42,759 nucleotides of DNA, taken from Clostridia bacterium (lineage in GTDB: Bacteria; Bacillota; Clostridia; Oscillospirales; Acutalibacteraceae). Below are positions 8,613 to 15,752 of the stretch, in pieces. Position 1 is the first letter of the stretch; each line of letters starts with the position of its first letter. The stretch lies in assembly GCA_017410195.1 (NCBI GenBank), contig JAFQRF010000016.1, positions 1 to 42,759 of the forward strand. The letters run 5' to 3'. Made by a program: the position numbers and the translations under genes. The notes beneath the pieces are model-generated. The model saw only the letters and a list, made by a program, of their open reading frames with translations. It was not told the origin of the DNA and ran no database searches.

Positions 8613-8648
8613 TATAAATTGTAAATTTCAGCATTTTTTTGAAAATTA

Positions 8649-8677
8649 TTGAAATTAATTTATTTTAATGGTAACAT
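8649..8677 (+). promoter_or_regulatory. Probable promoter of dus
   Basis: TTGAAA (8649-8654), 17-base spacer, TAACAT (8672-8677) preceded by TGG. It is divergent from the polA promoter. It argues that translation does not begin at 8649 but at the ATG at 8706. Confidence 0.55.
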
Positions 8678-8705
8678 TATTAAAAATACATTCTCGGAGA
8701 AATCA

Positions 8706-9677
8706 ATGAAAATAGGAAACTTTGAAATAAACGGATATGCCGCCCTTGCTCCGATGGCAGGCGTTGCCGACAGAGCTTTTCGCGAGTTGTGCATTGAATT
8801 CGATGCATCATATGTTGTCACGGAAATGGTAAGCTCAAAGGGTCTGACGATGCACGACAGAAAGTCGGGAACACTTATGCAGCTCGGTGAAACCGAAAAG
8901 CCTGCTGCGGTTCAGATTTTCGGATGTGATCCTCAGACGATGGCTGAGGCTGCAAAAAAAGCAGCCGAAACAGGCTGTTGTGCAATCGATATCAACATGG
9001 GCTGCCCTGCTCCGAAAATTGCGGGCAACGGCGGCGGAAGCGCACTGATGAAAGACCCAGACCTTGCCGCAAGAATAACAGAAGCTGTCGTTAAGGCTGT
9101 TGATATTCCCGTAACAGTCAAATTCCGCTCGGGTTGGGACGAAAACAGCATCAATGCAGTCGAATTTGCACTCTTGCAGGAAAAAGCGGGCGCATCAACA
9201 ATAACCGTTCACGGCAGAACAAGAAAGCAGATGTATGCACCGCCCGTGAATCTTGATATCATTAAGCAAGTAAAGGATGCCGTTAAAATTCCCGTTATCG
9301 GAAACGGCGACATTGTTGATGCTTCCTCTGCTGAAAACATGTATAAAACCACGGGATGTGACTTCGTTATGGTCGGCAGAGGCGCACTCGGCGCACCGTG
9401 GGTATTCAGACAAATCAACGAATATTTCAGAAGCGGAATCATTCTTCCCGACCCGCCGATTGAGGAACGAATGGCAGTTATGCTCCGACATATAGAAAAG
9501 CTCTGTGAATACAAGGGCGATTACGTTGGAATGCGAGAAGCAAGAAAGCACTCGGGATGGTACATCAAAGGAATAAGAGGTGCCGCCGCACTCAGGCAGG
9601 AAATCGGCTCGCTCGAAACAATGGAGCAGCTCAGAGCAATTGCAGAAAAAGTCATAAGCGCCTCTGTAAACAATTAA
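8706..9677 (+). CDS. dusB: tRNA-dihydrouridine synthase (DusB type)
   Basis: Starting at 8706 (preceded by CGGAGAAATCA) the protein has 323 residues; a start at 8649 would lie inside the promoter and lacks an RBS. It is an FMN-dependent TIM barrel that reduces uridines in tRNA. Visible: LAPMAGVADRAFR near the N-terminus, VVTEMVSSKGL, the active-site region INMGCPAPKIAGNGGGSALM with the catalytic cysteine, VTVKFRSGWD, ITVHGRTRKQMY, and PVIGNGDIVDA with MVGRGALGAPW. A C-terminal helical tRNA-binding domain follows. It resembles the DusB branch found in Firmicutes; the exact tRNA position is not readable. Single-gene unit. Confidence 0.95.
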   Translation: MKIGNFEINGYAALAPMAGVADRAFRELCIEFDASYVVTEMVSSKGLTMHDRKSGTLMQLGETEKPAAVQIFGCDPQTMAEAAKKAAETGCCAIDINMGCPAPKIAGNGGGSALMKDPDLAARITEAVVKAVDIPVTVKFRSGWDENSINAVEFALLQEKAGASTITVHGRTRKQMYAPPVNLDIIKQVKDAVKIPVIGNGDIVDASSAENMYKTTGCDFVMVGRGALGAPWVFRQINEYFRSGIILPDPPIEERMAVMLRHIEKLCEYKGDYVGMREARKHSGWYIKGIRGAAALRQEIGSLETMEQLRAIAEKVISASVNN

Positions 9678-9737
9678 CAAAAACTAAATCTTATCATTGT
9701 TTAATTCAACAAAAATCAGTCCGACATTCAAATTTCG

Positions 9738-9766
9738 TTGAAATGGCGGATTTGCTGTGTTAATAT
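9738..9766 (+). promoter_or_regulatory. Promoter of the glycosidase-like gene
   Basis: TTGAAA (9738-9743), 17-base spacer, TAATAT (9761-9766). The start codon lies 30 bases downstream, behind an AAAGGAG ribosome binding site. Confidence 0.65.
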
Positions 9767-9796
9767 ATTTATATCTTAGTAAAAGGAGAAAACAAA

Positions 9797-11029
9797 ATGA
9801 ATATTCTGTTCAGAATTATCGGCTTTTTGCTTGCAGTTCTCACTCCGCTTCTTTCAACAATCACCTGGGATCCCCTTGCATCGTTTGACAAGGAAGTACC
9901 CGTTGCCGAAGAAAAAATCGGCGGATTTATGAAGGGCGTCTGCCACCTTGACCCCGACTACGACCTCATCAAAGAAGGTAATATTGAATGGTTCCGTGAC
10001 GATATTCCGTTCCCCTATAATGCCGACGGAACGCTCTCTCAGAGCTATATCAACTGGAAAACATATGCTCAGGGATATGTTGATAACGGCATAAGAATTT
10101 TCGGTATCACCCCCTATCCCGATGACTATATCGCCTACGGTCTTGACCCCCGTGACCCTGCAAGCCGTGAAGGGATTCAGGATATCGCACGCTTCTATCT
10201 TGAAGACCTCAAGGGCATAGTCGGCGCAATCCAGGTTACAAACGAAATGGGCATTGACCGTTTCACTCTCCCCCTCACTCTTGACGAAGCCGCTGAATTC
10301 ATCGGTATGCAGCTTGAAGCGATGTATCCCGTCAGAGGCGACATCATAATCGGCTACAATCTCGGCGGTCTTTCGGTTGCACAGCTCCCGTTTAAAATGA
10401 CGGATTATCATCAGTATTGCGACTATGTCGGTCTTGATATGTATCTCGGCTGCTTTGAACCGGTTCTCAAGAATCCCGACCAGTTCATCACTCTTCTCAA
10501 TTTCGTAAGACGTGTAACAGGCAAACCCGTTATCCTTTGCGAATTCGGTTACATAGGCTACGGTGAACCCAAAACAGAGGAAGAAAAGACTGCTATTCTT
10601 CAGAAATACGGTTACAACAGCGAAGAAGAAGCAAGGGCAAACATTGACGATTTCATTCAGAACCTTCCCGAAGATATGAGAGACGAAATCATCAGAGACT
10701 ACAGCGACAGAACTCCCGAAGAACGTGCAGACCTCATCTTTAACGGAGAATACTCAAATCACCTTTACTGCGAGCTTGCAGAGGGTATGGGTCTTTACGG
10801 ATTTGAACATACACCCGAAGGTCAGGCGGATTTCTTTGAATATGTTATTCCTAAAGTGCGTAAGCTTGACTATGTTATCGGTATGTGCGTTTACTGCTGG
10901 GCAGACAGCGACAGCTGCTATGTCTGCGGTCAGGCAGAATGCCCCGTCGAAACGGGCTGGGGCCTTGTTGACGGCAAGGGCGAACCCAAACCCGCATATT
11001 ATGCAGTACAGGAAGCATATGCAGATTAA
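9797..11029 (+). CDS. Secreted or membrane-anchored glycoside-hydrolase-like TIM-barrel protein
   Basis: A 410-residue protein with a hydrophobic N-terminus (residues 1-22, no lipobox) and a predicted TIM-barrel body. The layout resembles clan GH-A: IRIFGITPYPDD early, an acid/base-like NE in AIQVTNEMG, and a nucleophile-like glutamate in VILCEFGYIGYG. The ending, WGLVDGKGEPKPAYYAVQEA, is typical of GH5/GH2-like enzymes. Four cysteines cluster just before it (VYCWADSDSCYVCG). A helical insertion (about 260-320) separates the nucleophile strand from the last part. Substrate and family number are not assignable by eye. Its N-terminal segment closely resembles that of the protein at 14826. It has its own promoter and terminator. 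Confidence 0.65.
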   Translation: MNILFRIIGFLLAVLTPLLSTITWDPLASFDKEVPVAEEKIGGFMKGVCHLDPDYDLIKEGNIEWFRDDIPFPYNADGTLSQSYINWKTYAQGYVDNGIRIFGITPYPDDYIAYGLDPRDPASREGIQDIARFYLEDLKGIVGAIQVTNEMGIDRFTLPLTLDEAAEFIGMQLEAMYPVRGDIIIGYNLGGLSVAQLPFKMTDYHQYCDYVGLDMYLGCFEPVLKNPDQFITLLNFVRRVTGKPVILCEFGYIGYGEPKTEEEKTAILQKYGYNSEEEARANIDDFIQNLPEDMRDEIIRDYSDRTPEERADLIFNGEYSNHLYCELAEGMGLYGFEHTPEGQADFFEYVIPKVRKLDYVIGMCVYCWADSDSCYVCGQAECPVETGWGLVDGKGEPKPAYYAVQEAYAD

Positions 11030-11046
11030 TTAAAAAGTGCTAACCA

Positions 11047-11083
11047 ATCACCTCGGACTTGCTGTCCGGGGTGATACTGTTTT
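11047..11083 (+). terminator. Strong Rho-independent terminator
   Basis: A 12-bp stem (11047-11058 with 11064-11075, one T-G pair) with a 5-base loop TTGCT is followed by ACTGTTTT. It ends the glycosidase-like transcript just before the nadE promoter. Confidence 0.85.
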
Positions 11084-11100
11084 AATAGACAACAAAATCT

Positions 11101-11129
11101 TTGACAATAATAATATCATATGTTAGAAT
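11101..11129 (+). promoter_or_regulatory. Consensus sigma-A promoter of nadE
   Basis: Perfect TTGACA (11101-11106), exactly 17 bases, then TAGAAT (11124-11129) preceded by TGT. The in-frame TTG at 11101 is therefore part of the -35 box, not a start codon. Confidence 0.85.
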
Positions 11130-11160
11130 GCAGATAGAAAAATACAAAAGAGGTTTTTAT

Positions 11161-13092
11161 ATGTTTGATTATTTCAGAATTGCATGCGCCGTACCCGATG
11201 TTGAGGTTGCCGATGTTGAATATAACATTGATAAAATGGCAAAATTTATCGGCGAAGCTAAAAATAAAAACGTTGACTTACTTGTTTTTCCCGAGCTTGG
11301 AATTACGGGTTATACCTGCTCCGATCTGTTTTTTCAGCAAACGCTGATTAATGCATCAAATTCGGGAATAAAAAAGCTCACCGAAAAAAGCGACGGCATA
11401 ATCATCGCCGCCGGCGCACCCGTTGCGATTGACGGATGCCTTTACAACTGTGCGGTTATTATTTCCGACGGCAGAATTATCGGAATTATTCCGAAAACCT
11501 TTATCCCCAATCACGGGGAGCAGAGCGAAAAAAGATGGTTTGATTCGGCTGCAAATCTGAATAAAGCTTTTATTGCATCAACACTTTTCGGCATTGAAGA
11601 CAAATACGAAATTCCCGTCGGAACTCTTATTTTCGATGCAGACGGCGTCAAGCTCGGCTTTGAAGTTTGCGAGGATTTATGGTCACCCATGCCGCCAAGC
11701 ACCGCGCTTTGCCTTGACGGTGCGGTGATAATTGCAAACCTTGCCGCAAGCAGCGAAGGAATCGGCAAAAGGGATTACCGCAGAGAGCTTGTCAAAATGC
11801 AGTCATCAAAATGCATCTGTACCTATGCATTCTGCTCCGCAGGATGCCTTGAATCAACCTCTGATTCGGTCTTTTCGGGTCACTCGATAATCTGCGAAAA
11901 CGGAAAAATTTCAAAGGAAAACAAAGAAAATATTGACAGCGGTTACATGATAATCAGCGACGTTGACCTCGGAAAAATACGCCGTGACAGATTGTATAAC
12001 ACTTCTTTTTCTGATTGTAAGGCCTTTTATTCGGCTGAAGCCGAAACGATAATCATAAATAAAACTGCCTCAAATGCAAACGGAGATTATGCGAATATAA
12101 AGAAACTCCCGTTTATTCCCTCAACAGAAAAAGAAAGAAACGAAAGATGTCTTTCGATTTTCGGAATTCAGGTTGCAGGACTGAAAAAACGTCTTGCAAA
12201 AACGGGATGCAAACCCGTTATCGGCATTTCGGGTGGTCTTGATTCAACCCTTGCGCTCCTTGTCAGCGTTCAGGCGATAAAAGAACTCGGCAAACCCCTT
12301 ACCGACGTTGTTGGAATAACTATGCCCTGCTTCGGCACTACCGACAGAACCTATAACAATTCGCTCAATCTCATGAACTCACTCGGCATTACGAGCCTTG
12401 AAATCAACATCAAGGATGCCTGCATTCAGCACTTTGAGGATATCGGTCAGGATATAAAAAATTACGACCTGACATATGAAAACGCACAGGCAAGAGAAAG
12501 AACTCAGGTGCTTATGGACTATGCGGGCAGAGTCAACGGTCTTGTTATCGGCACAGGCGATATGAGCGAGCTTGCTCTCGGCTGGTGTACCTATAACGGC
12601 GACCATATGAGCATGTACGGTGTGAATTCAAGCGTACCCAAAACGCTCATCCGCTGGATTATTGATGCTCTTATCAAAAACGGAACATTTGCTGAAAGCA
12701 AGGAATATTTAACGGATATTGTAAATACACCCATCAGCCCCGAGCTTCTTCCGCCCGACGCTAAGGGTGAAATTGCACAGCAGACAGAAAGCATAGTCGG
12801 ACCGTATGCACTCCACGATTTCTTTCTTTACAACGTTATCCGTTACGGCTTTGAACCTGACAAAATCTATATGCTTGCAAAAAAGGCGTTTTCCAATGAT
12901 TTTGACGGCGAAACAATATTGAAATGGCTGAAAACCTTCTACAGACGCTTTTTCACTCAGCAGTTCAAGAGAAGCTGCGTTCCCGACGGAATAAAAATCG
13001 GCTCTGTGGGTCTTTCTTCCAAGAGTGATTTCAGAATGCCGAGCGATGCCGCTGCAGCAATGTGGCTTAAAAAACTTGATGAAATTAAATAA
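11161..13092 (+). CDS. nadE: Glutamine-dependent NAD(+) synthetase
   Basis: From the ATG at 11161 (AAAGAGG 5-10 bases before it) the protein has 643 residues, typical for the two-domain form. The N-terminal nitrilase-type glutaminase shows Glu45 in FPELGITGY, a lysine in IPKTFIPN and the nucleophile cysteine in LGFEVCEDLW. The C-terminal synthetase has the PP-loop ISGGLDSTLALL, GTGDMSELALGWCTYNGDHM and PISPELLPP. It forms NAD from deamido-NAD using ammonia channelled from glutamine, the last step of NAD synthesis. Single gene with a consensus promoter; the 3' side runs into an inverted-repeat element that may contribute to termination. Confidence 0.97.
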   Translation: MFDYFRIACAVPDVEVADVEYNIDKMAKFIGEAKNKNVDLLVFPELGITGYTCSDLFFQQTLINASNSGIKKLTEKSDGIIIAAGAPVAIDGCLYNCAVIISDGRIIGIIPKTFIPNHGEQSEKRWFDSAANLNKAFIASTLFGIEDKYEIPVGTLIFDADGVKLGFEVCEDLWSPMPPSTALCLDGAVIIANLAASSEGIGKRDYRRELVKMQSSKCICTYAFCSAGCLESTSDSVFSGHSIICENGKISKENKENIDSGYMIISDVDLGKIRRDRLYNTSFSDCKAFYSAEAETIIINKTASNANGDYANIKKLPFIPSTEKERNERCLSIFGIQVAGLKKRLAKTGCKPVIGISGGLDSTLALLVSVQAIKELGKPLTDVVGITMPCFGTTDRTYNNSLNLMNSLGITSLEINIKDACIQHFEDIGQDIKNYDLTYENAQARERTQVLMDYAGRVNGLVIGTGDMSELALGWCTYNGDHMSMYGVNSSVPKTLIRWIIDALIKNGTFAESKEYLTDIVNTPISPELLPPDAKGEIAQQTESIVGPYALHDFFLYNVIRYGFEPDKIYMLAKKAFSNDFDGETILKWLKTFYRRFFTQQFKRSCVPDGIKIGSVGLSSKSDFRMPSDAAAAMWLKKLDEIK

Positions 13093-13160
13093 TATCTGAA
13101 CCTTAAGCGTTTCCCTTTCCCGCAAGTAAATGATGATTAGTTATAAAACGGTGGTTTTTG

Positions 13161-13306
13161 CCCTGGCTTCCTCTGATGAGGAAGCTGTCGCATAGCGACT
13201 GAAGGAGAGATTGTTTTGCGTGAAAACATTAGCTTTCAATGCTTTGAACATTTCTCTCCCTCCGTCTTTTGCTTCGCAAAATCCACCTCCCTCGTCAGAG
13301 GGAGGC
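13161..13306. repeat. Inverted pair of intergenic repeat units
   Basis: The 340-base gap between nadE and the sigma factor has no convincing gene. It holds two diverged copies of one unit in opposite orientation: 13161-13209 and 13254-13306. Read from the centre outward, both contain CTCTCC-TC-GTC, a short TTCGC/TATGCG-type hairpin, then a palindromic arm around CTC(A/G)TCAGAGG. The reverse complement of the left copy aligns with the right copy along almost its whole length. An adjacent AGCAATTGCT palindrome and a T-run (13355-13361) follow. Similar repeats (CCTCCCTCGTCAGAGGGAGG) are familiar from gut Clostridia and may be non-autonomous mobile or RNA-structured elements; that identity is from memory, not a search. 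Confidence 0.7.
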
Positions 13307-13431
13307 TATCGACAGCCTAAAAGTGATTTAATCAGCAATTGCTCAAGGGGAAGGTTTTTTTATTTTCAAAGTGAGTGTTTTTCGGACTTAATACGAATAA
13401 TTGATGAAAGTGTTGACACGGAGGTGTTCGA

Positions 13432-13977
13432 ATGGATAACGGTGAAAGTAGCTACCGCCGTTTTCTTGACGGAGACGAAAGTGCATTCGGGGAGCTCCTC
13501 GATATGTACAGCGAAAAGTTAATATTCTTCATCAACCGCTATGTCCGCAACGTTGCGGTTGCTCAAGAGCTTTCGGAGGATGTTTTTGTTGAACTTCTTA
13601 TTCACAAAAGAAGATACAATTTCAAAACGTCTTTGAAAACCTATGTCTTTACCATAGCACACAACAAAGCCGTTGACTACATCCGAAAATGCTCAAAGCA
13701 TCCCGAGTGTGCCTTTGAATACATAGAAAACGAGAGTGACCGCCGCAATTTAGAAGATGAATTTCTCAGAAAAGAACGTGAGCGTGAGCTTCACAGAGCA
13801 ATTGACAAGCTTAATGATGATTATAACACCGTTCTGCATCTTATCTATTTTGAAGAAATGAGTTATGAGCAGACGGGCAGGGTTATGAAGAAAAGCAGAA
13901 AACAAATTGAAAACCTTGCTTACAGGGCAAGACAAGCCTTGAAAAAAGAACTTGAAAAGGAGGCGAAGCTTCCGTGA
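13432..13977 (+). CDS. ECF-type RNA polymerase sigma factor
   Basis: A 181-residue sigma-70 family protein with only regions 2 and 4. Region 2 covers about residues 15-85 (AQELSEDVFVELLIHKRRY, FKTSLKTYVFTIAHNKAVDY). Region 4 lies near the C-terminus (about 125-175: VLHLIYFEEMSYEQTGRVM with a helix-turn-helix, then QIENLAYRARQALKKEL). GGAGG precedes the ATG. Its stop overlaps the next gene's start (GTGA), the usual arrangement with a cognate regulator. It probably directs transcription of its own operon, including the serpin. The -35/-10 it recognises cannot be named; the upstream 13362-13431 stretch is the place to look. Confidence 0.9.
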   Translation: MDNGESSYRRFLDGDESAFGELLDMYSEKLIFFINRYVRNVAVAQELSEDVFVELLIHKRRYNFKTSLKTYVFTIAHNKAVDYIRKCSKHPECAFEYIENESDRRNLEDEFLRKERERELHRAIDKLNDDYNTVLHLIYFEEMSYEQTGRVMKKSRKQIENLAYRARQALKKELEKEAKLP

Positions 13978-14810
13978 AAAGCAGAGAAGAATATCAGGCA
14001 AGCATCTATGCAAAAAGGGATGCTTTGCTCGCAAAACGCAAAAAAAACATCACCGCCGCCGTTACGGGTGTTGCCGCGGTTATTTTGCTGACCGTTTCGG
14101 TTACGGCAATCCCTTCTTTCACAAAAATTATTTCCGACAAAAGCGAAACAACCGCTCATCATACCGAATCTGTGCTTAACAAAAACGAAGCAGATCCGTT
14201 TGCCGACAGTTACGGCAAAATCGAAGAGAATGAGAGTACGCTCACAACCCTCACAAACATACAGAAATATGACAGCGAAACTGTCGCAGAGGCTGTTACC
14301 GAAACCGCACCGGAAAGAATAACAATGGCTGTCAACTATCCCGTAACAAAAACTCATTCGAATTTTGAGCAGAATGTAGTTGATTCGGCAGAAGAGCTCA
14401 CCGGGGCAGTTCAAAGCAATAAAGACGGTATAGGTTCTGCGATAGCGGATTTTATCAACGGATTTACAGAGCCGGATTACGCACCCGAAACCGGCGGAGA
14501 TGACATTGACAATGTCAAACCCGAAGGTGCCGACGAATCGGCTGATTATACACAAGATGAAATTATCTCCGCCGCAATGAATTACCTGCCTGACGGTGCA
14601 AGGCAATATGCCGTCCCCGACAAAGCTTTCGTAACCGTCACAAGAACATCAGACGGCGAGGAATATTACGAAGTACGGTTTGAAATCAGCGGCAAGAAAC
14701 ACAAGGTTATGCTGAACGCCGAAAACCTTGATATGATTGCGGTTTCGTCGAGCGATGCATCATCAGCTTCGCAAACTCAGATTTCACCGCCGTACATTCC
14801 CGAACAGTAA
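13974..14810 (+). CDS. Membrane-anchored regulator, probable anti-sigma factor of the preceding ECF sigma
   Basis: A 278-residue protein starting with GTG that overlaps the sigma stop by 4 bases; AGGAGG lies 10 bases upstream. About 24 cytoplasmic, charged residues (KSREEYQASIYAKRDALLAK) precede one transmembrane segment (about 25-43). A long acidic, Thr/Glu-rich extracytoplasmic region follows, ending in a small folded domain (about 190-255) around YYEVRFEISGKKHKVMLN. No zinc-binding ZAS motif is visible in the short cytoplasmic part, so this is not a classical ZAS anti-sigma. The role is inferred from position and topology. The C-terminal domain may sense an external signal. Confidence 0.7.
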   Translation: MKSREEYQASIYAKRDALLAKRKKNITAAVTGVAAVILLTVSVTAIPSFTKIISDKSETTAHHTESVLNKNEADPFADSYGKIEENESTLTTLTNIQKYDSETVAEAVTETAPERITMAVNYPVTKTHSNFEQNVVDSAEELTGAVQSNKDGIGSAIADFINGFTEPDYAPETGGDDIDNVKPEGADESADYTQDEIISAAMNYLPDGARQYAVPDKAFVTVTRTSDGEEYYEVRFEISGKKHKVMLNAENLDMIAVSSSDASSASQTQISPPYIPEQ

Positions 14811-14825
14811 AAAGGAGTTGTTATT

Positions 14826-15749
14826 ATGCAGACCTTTATATGGAAAATCATTGCATTTATAATTTCTGTCATTTTACCTTTTCTCAATATTCCCGTTGAA
14901 ATTGAACCGATTATCATTAACAGCACCGATGTTGAAGTAGTAGACAGTTCTCACGGATTATCCTACAGTCAGGACGGATATCAATACATTTTTTACGGTT
15001 ATGATGAATTTATGCTTTATTGCAACACAATTAACAAATCAGACGGGATGAGTGATTATGCAAAAACAATCGGCAAAGACTTTTTTGATAATCATAACCT
15101 TGTTATTCTTGATGTAACCTGTGTGGATTCGGGAGAAAAAGTTTTTCCGAAATTCGTTGCCGAGAACGGAACAAAGCTTTCGGTTGCCTATTCGCTTGTG
15201 TCGGATATGGGTGTATCATTAAGTGTTATTTGTTACAATTCTCTGTGCATCAAAACAAGCAAGCTGATTAATGAGATTGAAATAACCGAAAAAGAACGTG
15301 TATTTCTTCCGTTTTTAAATCAAAAATCAGGTCCGTTTTTTAATATTGTCGGTGCGGAAAAACACAATGATACAGAAGAAGAATTTCCGCTTACATATGT
15401 TTTTGACGATTATGAAAGCTGGCAAAGCTTTTTAAACAAAAACGAATGGAGCTTCTGCGGATATACAGACCGCATAAACGAAGATTATTTTAAAAACAAC
15501 AATCTCGGACTTGTTTTCAGTCCCATAGGCAATTCCGAAACAGAAACAAGAATTCAGGAATTCGATCCGTCTGAAAATGAAATTGAGCTGACTTGCTATA
15601 ATATCATTCAGCCTTCGGTGGCGTTGGCTGTTACAGGATATAATGCCGTATTCTTAAACGTATCAAAGGAAACCGAATCAATCAAAGCAACATATACCGA
15701 CTATTTTGCCGATTTTATGCTTGACGGTTCACTTCCGAACGGAGGATAA
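14826..15749 (+). CDS. Exported protein with two copies of one domain (PrcB-C-like?)
   Basis: A 307-residue protein with an N-terminal hydrophobic signal or anchor (residues 4-22) and two successive homologous units (about 50-155 and 190-295). Matching positions include DFFDNHNLVILDV versus DYFKNNNLGLVFS, and LSVICYNSLCIKTSK versus LAVTGYNAVFLNVSK. The pattern of an 'F...NLV/L' strand, a beta hairpin and an 'alternating strand ending in a short hydrophobic' resembles the C-terminal domain of PrcB, a protease-complex subunit. That match is by eye and tentative. It lies between the regulator and the serpin (AAGGAG site, 3-base gap to the serpin), so it is part of the same regulon. The N-terminus resembles that of the protein at 9797. 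Confidence 0.6.
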   Translation: MQTFIWKIIAFIISVILPFLNIPVEIEPIIINSTDVEVVDSSHGLSYSQDGYQYIFYGYDEFMLYCNTINKSDGMSDYAKTIGKDFFDNHNLVILDVTCVDSGEKVFPKFVAENGTKLSVAYSLVSDMGVSLSVICYNSLCIKTSKLINEIEITEKERVFLPFLNQKSGPFFNIVGAEKHNDTEEEFPLTYVFDDYESWQSFLNKNEWSFCGYTDRINEDYFKNNNLGLVFSPIGNSETETRIQEFDPSENEIELTCYNIIQPSVALAVTGYNAVFLNVSKETESIKATYTDYFADFMLDGSLPNGG

Positions 15750-15752
15750 AGG

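Noticed and set aside
13211-13522. 103-codon plus-strand ORF between nadE and the sigma factor
   Set aside because: It runs through the inverted-repeat element and into the sigma gene in another frame; no RBS.
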